Below, in pieces: positions 1 to 5,990 of a DNA stretch of 12,594 bases. Source of the DNA: Candidatus Woesearchaeota archaeon. GTDB taxonomy: Archaea; Nanobdellota; Nanobdellia; Woesearchaeales; CG1-02-33-12. The notes beneath the pieces are model-generated. The model made no database searches. It had not been told where the DNA came from and was given only the letters and a program-made list of their open reading frames with translations. The stretch spans positions 1 through 12,594 of the forward strand of contig JAFCEA010000016.1 of the NCBI GenBank assembly GCA_017609385.1. The letters run 5' to 3'. Position 1 is the first letter of the stretch. The number at the start of each line of letters is the position of its first letter. The position numbers and the translations under genes were made by a program.

Positions 1-72
1 GCCATTAATATATTTATCCCATTCATCCTGGCTAATCAGTTTTTTATTTTTAATTATGCCTTGCATTTCCAT
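1..72 (-). CDS. 5' end of an unknown protein gene, cut by the window edge
   Basis: An open frame starts with ATG at 72 and runs off the left edge after 24 codons (it begins MEMQGIIKNKKLISQDEWD). I do not recognise the family. The start is supported by a TATA-like element (GGCATATTTTTAAAC on the minus strand, 108 to 94) centred about 28 nt upstream, which fits a leaderless archaeal transcript. The promoter and first codons are almost identical to those of the DUF1284-like gene starting at 2142, but the proteins diverge after the third residue. A second in-frame ATG lies two codons downstream. With so few residues nothing can be said about function. Confidence 0.5.
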   Translation of the reverse strand, partial: MEMQGIIKNKKLISQDEWDKYING

Positions 73-114
73 ATTTTTATCAAAAATTCAGAAGTTTAAA
101 AATATGCCTTTTTT
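65..114 (-). repeat. 50-bp promoter/start repeat, copy 1
   Basis: Positions 65-114 match 2135-2184 at 49 of 50 bases; the only difference is t at 75 versus c at 2145. The repeat covers the first codons of the gene at 72, the 5' end and the TATA-like element at 94-108. Both copies lie on the same strand in the same position relative to a start codon, so two different coding regions share one promoter module. The match ends abruptly on both sides. Confidence 0.9.
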
Positions 115-214
115 TTGACTGTGTTAATTTATTGTTATATCTAATTGTTCAGCGGCACATTTGAAAAAATAATACTTTAGCTTAAATCCTGGCGATCCTT
201 CATGTACGCCCTCA
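73..214. other. Intergenic stretch with promoter and 3' remnant of the neighbouring gene
   Basis: This stretch holds the minus-strand promoter of the edge gene (94-108). Between 177 and 214 it holds the former C-terminal codons of the gene at 215-616, now out of frame: read in the other frame they continue as LMRAYMKDRQDLS and stop at a TAA at 179-177. No RNA gene or other signal is seen between about 117 and 176. Confidence 0.5.
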
Positions 215-301
215 TCAGTTCTCTTTCCTTTTTTTTATTTCTTGTAAATAGTACGCCCTCATCAGTTCTCTTTCCTTTTTTCTTTTTATTTCTTGTAAAT
301 A
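204..301 (-). repeat. Tandem duplication, 47 + 51 bp, at the 3' end of a coding region
   Basis: Positions 251-301 (51 bp) and 204-250 (47 bp) are head-to-tail copies. They are identical except that the T-rich run after 'cc' is 12 nt in the first and 8 nt in the second, a 4-nt shortening. In the minus-strand gene the full copy encodes YLQEIKRKKERELMRAY. The short copy encodes YLQEIKKRKEN and then hits TGA. A second copy of 51 bp would keep the frame through to the TAA at 179-177. Confidence 0.93.
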
Positions 302-616
302 TTGTGAACATGCAAACTCATTCTCAATAATCACTCCACTCTCTTTTTGCAAATATTCTAAAAACTCAAAATGACTTTCAAGGGGTCTAGCATAATCACG
401 TTCTATACTACTATGAACTTGATAGTCACTGAATATTTTCTTACCATCCACAATTATTATTGCTCCTAAAGTTTTAGGATACCCTCTATGTTCTATATAT
501 TCTATTGTCAATTCCCCGCCAAGTCCAAGTCTTCCTTCTATAGAAAGGGTACTATTTTCTTTTTTATTTGTTAATTTAAAACATGCTTCTAAAACCTTTT
601 TTACTGATTTATTCAT
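215..616 (-). CDS. Unknown 133-residue protein with duplicated, frame-shifted C-terminus
   Basis: I recognise no family. The protein is soluble-looking. It has a predicted beta-rich middle (residues about 22-66, including GRLGLGGELTIEY and GAIIIVDGKKIF) and a charged helical C-terminus rich in Lys, Arg and Glu (about 85-133). The ATG at 616 is preceded by AAAGGATG about 12 nt upstream, a weak Shine-Dalgarno match. It follows the gene at 643-969 by 26 nt on the same strand, so the two probably form an operon. The last residues come from a tandem duplication whose second copy has lost 4 nt, so the native end (ELMRAYMKDRQDLS) is out of frame. This may be a real frameshift, a variable homopolymer tract or an assembly error. 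Confidence 0.65.
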   Translation of the reverse strand: MNKSVKKVLEACFKLTNKKENSTLSIEGRLGLGGELTIEYIEHRGYPKTLGAIIIVDGKKIFSDYQVHSSIERDYARPLESHFEFLEYLQKESGVIIENEFACSQYLQEIKRKKERELMRAYYLQEIKKRKEN

Positions 617-642
617 TTTTAATCTACATCCTTTAAATTTAT

Positions 643-969
643 TTAATGGGCATAGTTATCCTCAAGTATTATATCTATACTCCCCCTTTTTAACTTTCCA
701 ATTGTTTCTTTATTTAAAATTCTAAATGAATCAGTAGGAAAATCAAGTATTAAAGTTCTGTACATATCCAAAAATTGAACTCCACCACAATATTTTTTTT
801 CTGGTGAATAATCCATTAATATAGCAATCTCACCAATTTTAATAGCATATCCATTAGGAATAGGAACATTCTCGATAACACCAACTTCCACATCCGGACC
901 AAATCTACTATTAAGTTTATGTTTCATAACTTTTTTTTCCTCTTCAGTTAATATCCAAGCTCTTTTCAT
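643..969 (-). CDS. Unknown 108-residue protein, first gene of a two-gene operon
   Basis: The family is not recognised. A short N-terminal helix rich in Lys and Glu (residues 8-22) is followed by alternating hydrophobic segments (VEVGVIENVPI, YAIKIGEIAILMDY, TLILDFPTDSFRIL) suggesting a small mixed alpha/beta fold. No signal peptide or membrane segment is visible. The ATG at 969 is supported by a clear Shine-Dalgarno sequence, GAGGT at 980 to 976, six bases upstream, so this gene is not leaderless. It is transcribed away from the Lrp/AsnC regulator at 1108 across a 138-bp gap containing a palindrome, so the regulator may control it. That link is inference. The next gene (215-616) starts 26 nt downstream. 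Confidence 0.65.
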   Translation of the reverse strand: MKRAWILTEEEKKVMKHKLNSRFGPDVEVGVIENVPIPNGYAIKIGEIAILMDYSPEKKYCGGVQFLDMYRTLILDFPTDSFRILNKETIGKLKRGSIDIILEDNYAH

Positions 970-997
970 TTTTTTACCTCATTAAATTTTCTTAAAT

Positions 998-1017
998 TAC
1001 TTATTTATTAGTAAGTA
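998..1017. promoter_or_regulatory. 20-bp palindrome between divergent genes, possible Lrp operator
   Basis: TACTTA-N8-TAAGTA forms an inverted repeat with perfect 6-bp arms in the gap between the small-protein operon (start 969) and the Lrp/AsnC gene (start 1108). A spaced AT-rich palindrome next to an Lrp-type gene is a typical autoregulatory arrangement. In such AT-rich DNA, 6-bp arms can arise by chance. Confidence 0.3.
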
Positions 1018-1073
1018 GTAAGAAAGAGTTATTTAAATAAATTTTTAGAAGATTTTACTTAAAAAACGAAAGA

Positions 1074-1083
1074 TTTATATAAT
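1074..1083 (+). promoter_or_regulatory. TATA box of the Lrp/AsnC gene
   Basis: TTTATATAAT preceded by purine-rich CGAAAGA (BRE-like) is centred about 29 nt before the ATG at 1108. This places transcription start at or next to the start codon. Confidence 0.7.
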
Positions 1084-1107
1084 ATATACTCATATTAAGT
1101 ATTTATT

Positions 1108-1605
1108 ATGGCAATAGATCTAGTCTATGGAAAAAAAGTAAAATTAGATAAAAAAGATAAAAAAATTCTTGAAGCATTGTATGAAGATGGTAGAATGCCA
1201 ATAAGCAAAATAGCTAAAAAAACAGGCTTACAAAGAGACAGCATCAATTATAGAATCAAGAAAATGTTGAAAGAAAATGTTATTTCTTTTATAATCCCAA
1301 TCCTAAATCCTCCAAAAATGGGCTTCCCGACAATAAATTATGTAAACTTTGAATTACAAAGTTTTGATGAAGAAATTGAAGGAAAATTTATTGGTTTTTT
1401 AAAACAACACAAAAACGTAATTTATATTGCTTCTTTATCAGGAAGATGGGATTATCTAATAACAATAGCTGCAAGAGACCCTGGACATTTTCATGAAATC
1501 TTAAAAGAAATAAGATCAAAATTCTCCCCTATAATCAAAGAATATGAAACTTCTACAATAATAAAAGAACCAAAGTATGATAGAATGATTGGTTTAGTCG
1601 ATTAA
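1108..1605 (+). CDS. Lrp/AsnC-family transcriptional regulator
   Basis: This is a DNA-binding transcription factor of the feast/famine type, about 165 residues, the usual length for the family. Residues 12-62 form the helix-turn-helix: LDKKDKKILEALYEDGRMP, then ISKIAKKTGLQRDSINYRI as the recognition unit, ending in a short linker (VISFIIPILNP). Residues about 74-155 form the RAM/ligand-binding ferredoxin-like domain: FPTINYVNFEL, VIYIASLSGRWDYLITIAA and a final helix-strand. The GRWDY stretch matches the family's G-x-(W/F)-D-(Y/L) core. A strong TATA box sits about 29 nt upstream, so the mRNA is probably leaderless. The effector (often an amino acid) and targets cannot be read from sequence; the divergent small-gene operon is the obvious candidate target. 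Confidence 0.9.
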   Translation: MAIDLVYGKKVKLDKKDKKILEALYEDGRMPISKIAKKTGLQRDSINYRIKKMLKENVISFIIPILNPPKMGFPTINYVNFELQSFDEEIEGKFIGFLKQHKNVIYIASLSGRWDYLITIAARDPGHFHEILKEIRSKFSPIIKEYETSTIIKEPKYDRMIGLVD

Positions 1606-1665
1606 TTCCAAAAGTTTTAAATAAATCATTGAAATTTAGAACACGAAGATTCATATCTTTTAGTT

Positions 1666-2142
1666 CTATTCTTTTAACCAACCTTTTTTCTTGGCTAATT
1701 TTTTTAGATCATGACCAGTATAGACTTTCCCATGTTTTAACTCAGGCATCAATTTTATAGCATCTAAATCAGCTTGTTGAACAACTTTATAAGCCCAATG
1801 ATTTTCATCATGACATCCCTCTTTCTGATGACATTCTTTACAAATTGAATCAAAACCTTTAACATATTTAAATTTTGTATCAGGATTATCATGAATTCTT
1901 TTGATGGAATCTCTCCAATGTAGAATTAATTTATCAGAATGAAAATTATATGCAAATTCCCCTGTTTTTCTAATATCTTCTTCACTAAGTCCTTGTTGCT
2001 TCGCTGCTTCCTCAGCACTATTCCTTTTTGATTCTCTAAAATCTTTTATATACTTATTATCAGGCAGACTATAAAGCTCTGGTTGAGCTTCATGACCTAT
2101 GTAACCCAAAACATGATGTGGTCTGAGCTTCATTATTTCCAT
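1666..2142 (-). CDS. DUF1284-like cysteine-motif protein
   Basis: The N-terminus MEIMKLRPHHVLGYIGH fits the LRPHHLLC opening of DUF1284 proteins, which are small proteins of unknown function with conserved cysteines suspected of binding metal or an Fe-S centre. In this copy the usual Cys after LRPHH-h-L is Gly13. A cysteine cluster remains at residues 101-110 (CKECHQKEGC), followed by HDENHW. At 158 residues it is longer than the core domain; the extra length is a Lys-rich C-terminal helix. The ATG at 2142 is about 28 nt from a TATA-like element in a duplicated promoter shared with the edge gene at 72. It converges on the Lrp gene with a 60-bp gap. Family assignment rests on the N-terminal motif and Cys pattern only. 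Confidence 0.6.
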   Translation of the reverse strand: MEIMKLRPHHVLGYIGHEAQPELYSLPDNKYIKDFRESKRNSAEEAAKQQGLSEEDIRKTGEFAYNFHSDKLILHWRDSIKRIHDNPDTKFKYVKGFDSICKECHQKEGCHDENHWAYKVVQQADLDAIKLMPELKHGKVYTGHDLKKLAKKKGWLKE

Positions 2143-2184
2143 ATCTTTATCAAAAATTCAGAAGTTTAAAAATATGCCTTTTTT
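2135..2184 (-). repeat. 50-bp promoter/start repeat, copy 2
   Basis: This is the second copy of the repeat at 65-114, with one mismatch. It includes the TATA-like element (minus strand, 2178 to 2164) and start codon region of the DUF1284-like gene. Confidence 0.9.
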
Positions 2185-2202
2185 GGTTAAAAATTCAAAA
2201 AG

Positions 2203-2213
2203 AATAAATATAA
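2203..2213 (+). promoter_or_regulatory. TATA-like element of the small basic protein gene
   Basis: AATAAATATAA is centred about 35 nt before the ATG at 2243. It predicts a short leader that includes the Shine-Dalgarno-like GGTGAT at 2233-2238, four bases before the start codon. Confidence 0.5.
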
Positions 2214-2242
2214 GTAATCAAAACTAATTATTGGTGATAGTT

Positions 2243-2434
2243 ATGGTAGAAAAAGCAAGAACCACATTAGCAAAGGAAAGGCAGGAAATGGCCAAGATAT
2301 TGAGCATTGTTGAGCAGCTTATGCAGATGCATGTAAAGTCATTGCAGGATCTCGGAATTGACCTCACAAAAGAGGTTAAAAAAGAGAAAAAACCAGTTAA
2401 AAAGCCAAAAGTGCCAATAGAAGACATAGTATAA
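2243..2434 (+). CDS. Small basic helical protein, unknown
   Basis: This gene encodes 63 residues. The ATG at 2243 is preferred over the TTG at 2231 because GGTGAT sits just upstream of it and because MVEKARTTLAKERQEMAKIL starts a clean amphipathic helix. Residues 1-40 look like a continuous helix or coiled coil (KILSIVEQLMQMHVKSLQDL). The tail is Lys/Pro-rich (KEVKKEKKPVKKPK) and ends in VPIEDIV. There is no Cys, signal or membrane segment. It lies between divergent DUF1284-like and convergent RelA/SpoT-like genes. The family is unknown; a role in binding nucleic acid or a partner protein would be a guess from charge alone. Confidence 0.65.
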   Translation: MVEKARTTLAKERQEMAKILSIVEQLMQMHVKSLQDLGIDLTKEVKKEKKPVKKPKVPIEDIV

Positions 2435-2462
2435 TTGGCTATAAAAATTGCAGCAAATAAGC

Positions 2463-3581
2463 TCACTCAATCCCCCTGAAAATATCCTGAAACAGGTTAA
2501 GGATATAACGTGACTCAGGCCTTTCTTTAAGGACATTTTCTATAACTCTTCTGTTCTTTTTTTTGTAGGTACTCCAAGAGGCTGCAGACTCTTCTTTTGC
2601 TTCTGCAATTATGTCCATATATTTGCTTCTTACCTGGGTTTCAATGGGCTCTCCAAAAAAATCTCCTATGATATGATATGATTCATATTTATTTTTTTTA
2701 GCAGAAGAAAAATTGCCAATATTTAAGTAAAGTTTGGTCTGTTTAATAAAATACCAGTATTTATCATCTTTTCTGTAAGTTGTAACAGGAATAACCCTAT
2801 TATCTTCATCTAATATCTGGCCGCATGAATCAGCAATTTTTGTTACTGTTGGAATTATGTCATTCTTTTTTTTTGTTATGATTCTAACTGCTTTTCTGTC
2901 TGCAATATCTTCTATATCTTTATAGTCACTCTCAATCTTATCAGCCTCTACCCTTATTTTCTTGTTTAGGTATTGCTCACAAATTAAAATAAATGCCTTC
3001 AGGCTTAAGCTGTCCCCGTGTTTTAGCCTTGCATTAAATCCTAAAACAATTCCTTTTATTTTATCTTCAAGGGCATAACTTAAAATTTCCCTTATATATG
3101 ACTTGTTTATTTTAATTTTGATGTTTTCTTCATTCACATACTCTTTTGTAAGGTTTTGTTGTTTCATAATCTGGTTTTCTGTAAACTTAAAATCAGTTGT
3201 TGCTTCCATTTTCTTTTTTAGCTTATCATCAATCTTTAGTTTTATGTTTTCTTTTATTTTGCTTTGTGGACTGATAATATCACAATCAATAATAAATTCT
3301 GAGTTGATGTTTGGCTTTAATCCTTGGTTATATAGAAGAGTTTCATGGGTGAAATCCATAAACCAAGAAAGCAAAAATCTGTCATTAATAGATATTTCCT
3401 CATATTTTTCCTTGGCAGAATTAATTATTTTTTTAAGGTTTTTATCCTTTTTAAGGTGCCCTGATAAAGGAAAATCTATAATTTTATTTAAATCAGACTT
3501 GAAACCGGCTTTAAGATTACTAAGGTATTTTACTAATTTTTCTTTTTCTCTGTAATTTTGCGGGAAAGTTAACATTTTCAT
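2463..3581 (-). CDS. RelA/SpoT-like nucleotidyltransferase-domain protein
   Basis: This 372-residue protein has a C-terminal part that resembles the RelA/SpoT synthetase fold, the domain that transfers pyrophosphate from ATP to a nucleotide or, in some toxins, to tRNA. Residues about 213-345 contain KIESDYK, then DIEDIADRKAVRIITKKKND (family: DL.A.RII...DD), then YESYHIIGD at 299-307 (the G-loop, family Y.S.HT), then PIETQVRSKYMDIIAEA (family P.EIQIRT..MH..AE), then AASWSTYKK (family AAHW.YK). The catalytic-type Glu is Glu314; the G-loop Tyr is Tyr299. The basic ATP-binding motif RPKH.YSIYRK is poorly conserved, so activity is uncertain. The first 200 residues are unrecognised. No HD hydrolase, TGS or ACT domain is present. 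The ATG at 3581 lies about 25 nt from the box at 3600-3615. Confidence 0.7.
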   Translation of the reverse strand: MKMLTFPQNYREKEKLVKYLSNLKAGFKSDLNKIIDFPLSGHLKKDKNLKKIINSAKEKYEEISINDRFLLSWFMDFTHETLLYNQGLKPNINSEFIIDCDIISPQSKIKENIKLKIDDKLKKKMEATTDFKFTENQIMKQQNLTKEYVNEENIKIKINKSYIREILSYALEDKIKGIVLGFNARLKHGDSLSLKAFILICEQYLNKKIRVEADKIESDYKDIEDIADRKAVRIITKKKNDIIPTVTKIADSCGQILDEDNRVIPVTTYRKDDKYWYFIKQTKLYLNIGNFSSAKKNKYESYHIIGDFFGEPIETQVRSKYMDIIAEAKEESAASWSTYKKKNRRVIENVLKERPESRYILNLFQDIFRGIE

Positions 3582-3599
3582 CTGATAAATGTATTAATT

Positions 3600-3615
3600 G
3601 TTTATAAATCTTTCC
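3600..3615 (-). promoter_or_regulatory. BRE/TATA of the RelA/SpoT-like gene
   Basis: On the minus strand GGAAAGATTTATAAAC reads as a purine-rich BRE followed by TATA, centred about 25 nt before the ATG at 3581. It is one of the best promoter matches in the window and predicts a leaderless mRNA separate from the upstream aIF5B unit. Confidence 0.7.
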
Positions 3616-3664
3616 ATTTTATTACTACTATTAAGTTAAAAGTATACAGTCAAAAATAAATTTA

Positions 3665-4144
3665 CTAGTCTAGAATTTCTAAATTATACTTAAACCTGCG
3701 GGCCTTTGAAACAAAATTAAGCACTTTTCCGTCTTTATATTTGCCTGTTCCGAGAAAGTCATTTTTATGCTTTAATATCACAAAGCCCTTGTAATTGCCT
3801 TTTGTATCTATATCCTCACCTTTAAGCCACTGCATGGCCTGCTTATCATCAAGCTCAACAAAATTCCTTTTTGCACTCTTGCCAATTATCTGTGAGCCCT
3901 CAATGCTTAATCTTAACTCGTTGTTTTTAAGCTCTCCAAAATAGAGGCCGATTGAATTAATCCTTAGTTTTTCAAGGTCTAAATTAAACACTTCTTTATT
4001 GGCAAGAAATATCTTATTTTGGGTATTCATTAAAAAGGCAAGTTCTGTCCTGAAATCAGCACCCCATTGTTTTTTTATCAAAGCCAGTATTTCCTTAACT
4101 TTCTTTCTGTTCAATATTTTCAGTTCTAATGACAAATCAAACAC
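3665..4144 (-). CDS. PUA-like RNA-binding protein (orphan NOL1/NOP2/Sun C-terminal domain, COG3270 type)
   Basis: This 159-residue protein resembles the stand-alone archaeal homologue of the C-terminal PUA-like region of NOL1/NOP2/Sun rRNA m5C methyltransferases. It is predicted to bind rRNA or tRNA. Features that fit are INSIGLYFGELKNNELRLSI (residues 62-81), EGSQIIGKSAKRNFVELDDK (82-101), AMQWLKGEDID, then GFVILKHKNDFLGTGKYKDG and a final VSKARR. No SAM-binding motifs or catalytic Cys pair are present, so it is not an active methyltransferase by itself. The start is GTG at 4144, overlapping the end of the aIF5B gene by 8 nt. No other start explains the N-terminal fit as well, and the overlap implies translational coupling. 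Its job in ribosome assembly or translation is inferred from family and neighbour. Confidence 0.75.
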   Translation of the reverse strand: MFDLSLELKILNRKKVKEILALIKKQWGADFRTELAFLMNTQNKIFLANKEVFNLDLEKLRINSIGLYFGELKNNELRLSIEGSQIIGKSAKRNFVELDDKQAMQWLKGEDIDTKGNYKGFVILKHKNDFLGTGKYKDGKVLNFVSKARRFKYNLEILD

Positions 4145-5897
4145 CCCAGAGAGGATTTTCCTTTCTCATCATTTCTGCAATCTCTTTTAAGATGGTTATT
4201 TCTCCTTCTGTAAGGTGTTTTTTCAGCTCTTTTAGCTTTCTGAAATCACTCTCAGGAATTACAGAGTACAGGATATCACCTTCATTTATCTGCCTTCCTA
4301 CAGTAACTTTATCTAAGGATATTGCAACCTGCTTTCCTTTCTCAGCTTCTGCAACATTCTTTTTTTCAGACTGTATGCTCTTTATTGTAGTTAAAGGAAT
4401 GGTATCTTTCATTAGCTGCATATTGGTTTTTATTTTGCCATCAAGAACCTCAACTCCAACAACAGCAGGATTATTCTGCCTGAAGACATAGCCAGGCATT
4501 ATTTTGATTTTGCAGGGCCTGACAAGCATTTCTATTTCTGCTGCCTCTCGCCTTTTTTTCTCTCCATCAACCCATTTTTCAAAGTTTTCTATAAGCTTAT
4601 AGATTATATCACTTGTTAATACCTTTACTTTTTTTGATTTTGCATCATCATTAAGTTTAACATTAAAACCAATAACAACTGCTTTTAATGGGTCTTTCTC
4701 ATAGTTGCTCTCTGCATCAATTATATCTTTTTTTGATATATTTCCAATTGACGCCTTTCTTATATTGATATTCTTCTCCCTGAATATGTTTATTAATGCC
4801 TCAAGAGAACCAAGTGAATCTGCCTTTAAGATAATGCCCTGCTCATCTGTTTCTATTATAACCTCTGAAACTAATTTTTGGATTTCCTGTTTTGTTTTCT
4901 CAAGAGAATCTTTTGAGCTAGCCATTAAAGGCATTCCTGCAACAACCTTCCCTATTTCAGGAGCAGATATTCTTATGCCAGCAGCAGCACATACCTTATC
5001 AACCTGTTTAAACCTTGCTTTTTTGTCTCTTATCTCTGACAATGGCATTGGTTCAAATAATGCCTTTACTTTAGTTACAATTGGATTATCTATTCCCCCA
5101 ATAACAATAATATCATCTGTTCTTAGTGTGCCGTCATAGATAATAACATCAAGTGCCATGCCAAGGCCTTTTTCCTCTTTTACCTCTAATATAGTTCCTT
5201 TTGCTGGATTATTAATATCACATTTCAAACAGCTCTCAAGGTATTTCTGTGCAAGTCCTGTCAAGACCATCAATAGTTCTGGAATCCCCTCCCCTGTTTT
5301 TGATGAAACAGGGATTATTGCAACCTCTTTTGTGTGGTCTAATACGCGGTCAAAGCGCTCGCTTGCAAATCCAAACTCATGCAGTTTTTCCACAAGCTCG
5401 TAAAGCTTTATATCAATCCTTTTTTGTGTGTCTTGACCCTGGTTGGAAATGTTTTTTAAGATATTATCCTTAGTTGAGTTCCATCCAGGCAATAAATCTA
5501 TTTTGTTTGCTGCAACAATAAAGGGCGTTTTCTGATGTTTTAATATCTCAACTGCTTCTGCTGTTTGCGGCTTAAATCCTTCATTAATATCCACAACGAG
5601 AATTGCAATATCAGCAAGATTTCCTCCCCTCTTTCTTAAATTTGTAAATGCAGCGTGCCCTGGAGTGTCTATAAACAACAATCCAGGAATTGTGAACTTT
5701 ATTTTTAGTGAGTCAAGCAATGGTCCGCATATACCCTTTATTGTTTCAAGAGGAACAAGTGAAGCTCCAATTGCCTGCGTTATTGCTCCTGCCTCCCCTT
5801 TGATAATATTGCTCTTTCTAATGTAATCAAGCAGGCTTGACTTTCCATGGTCAACATGGCCCACAACAGTACATACAGGAGATCTTATAGTGTTCAT
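4137..5897 (-). CDS. infB: Archaeal translation initiation factor IF-2 / aIF5B
   Basis: This translational GTPase promotes ribosomal subunit joining and initiator-tRNA placement. Counting from MNTIRSPVCT it has 586 residues, close to the usual size of archaeal IF5B. GTPase motifs are complete: G1 GHVDHGKS (13-20), the switch I region with GAITQAIGAS, G3 DTPGHAAF, G4 NKID, G5 SSKTGEG. Domain II begins near KGTILEVKEEKGLGMALDVI. Domain III follows, then the C-terminal domain with IMPGYVFRQNNPAVVGVEVL. The end is a helix finishing NPLWGV. The ATG at 5897 is chosen because homology starts there and GGAAAGCTTTAAAAG (5937 to 5923) is a BRE/TATA about 30 nt upstream. The longer open frame to 6008 would read through this promoter. 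It overlaps the PUA-like gene by 8 nt. Confidence 0.96.
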   Translation of the reverse strand: MNTIRSPVCTVVGHVDHGKSSLLDYIRKSNIIKGEAGAITQAIGASLVPLETIKGICGPLLDSLKIKFTIPGLLFIDTPGHAAFTNLRKRGGNLADIAILVVDINEGFKPQTAEAVEILKHQKTPFIVAANKIDLLPGWNSTKDNILKNISNQGQDTQKRIDIKLYELVEKLHEFGFASERFDRVLDHTKEVAIIPVSSKTGEGIPELLMVLTGLAQKYLESCLKCDINNPAKGTILEVKEEKGLGMALDVIIYDGTLRTDDIIVIGGIDNPIVTKVKALFEPMPLSEIRDKKARFKQVDKVCAAAGIRISAPEIGKVVAGMPLMASSKDSLEKTKQEIQKLVSEVIIETDEQGIILKADSLGSLEALINIFREKNINIRKASIGNISKKDIIDAESNYEKDPLKAVVIGFNVKLNDDAKSKKVKVLTSDIIYKLIENFEKWVDGEKKRREAAEIEMLVRPCKIKIMPGYVFRQNNPAVVGVEVLDGKIKTNMQLMKDTIPLTTIKSIQSEKKNVAEAEKGKQVAISLDKVTVGRQINEGDILYSVIPESDFRKLKELKKHLTEGEITILKEIAEMMRKENPLWGV

Positions 5898-5922
5898 CTT
5901 ATTTATCAGGAAATTATATTCA

Positions 5923-5969
5923 CTTTTAAAGCTTTCCAAAAAAGAGTAATAAACTAAAATTATATAAAC
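5923..5969. promoter_or_regulatory. Divergent promoter pair for aIF5B and the 196-residue protein
   Basis: On the minus strand GGAAAGCTTTAAAAG (5937 to 5923) serves aIF5B (ATG 5897). On the plus strand ATTATATAAAC (5959-5969) serves the gene starting at 5991. Each is about 27-30 nt from its start codon, so both mRNAs look leaderless. Start codons are only 93 bp apart. Confidence 0.7.
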
Positions 5970-5990
5970 TTCAAATACATAAGTTACAAT

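Noticed and set aside
204..301. CRISPR-like array from the repeated 47/51-bp unit
   Set aside because: There are only two adjacent copies without spacers, and they lie inside a coding region; it is a tandem duplication.
2224..2536. Minus-strand frames opposite the small basic protein
   Set aside because: They overlap both the plus-strand gene, which has a promoter and Shine-Dalgarno, and the end of the RelA/SpoT-like gene; composition is that of an antisense reading.
3103..3555. Plus-strand 150-codon Phe/Ser-rich frame
   Set aside because: It is antisense to the RelA/SpoT-like gene; its hydrophobic composition is the reverse reading of Lys/Asn/Ile-rich codons.
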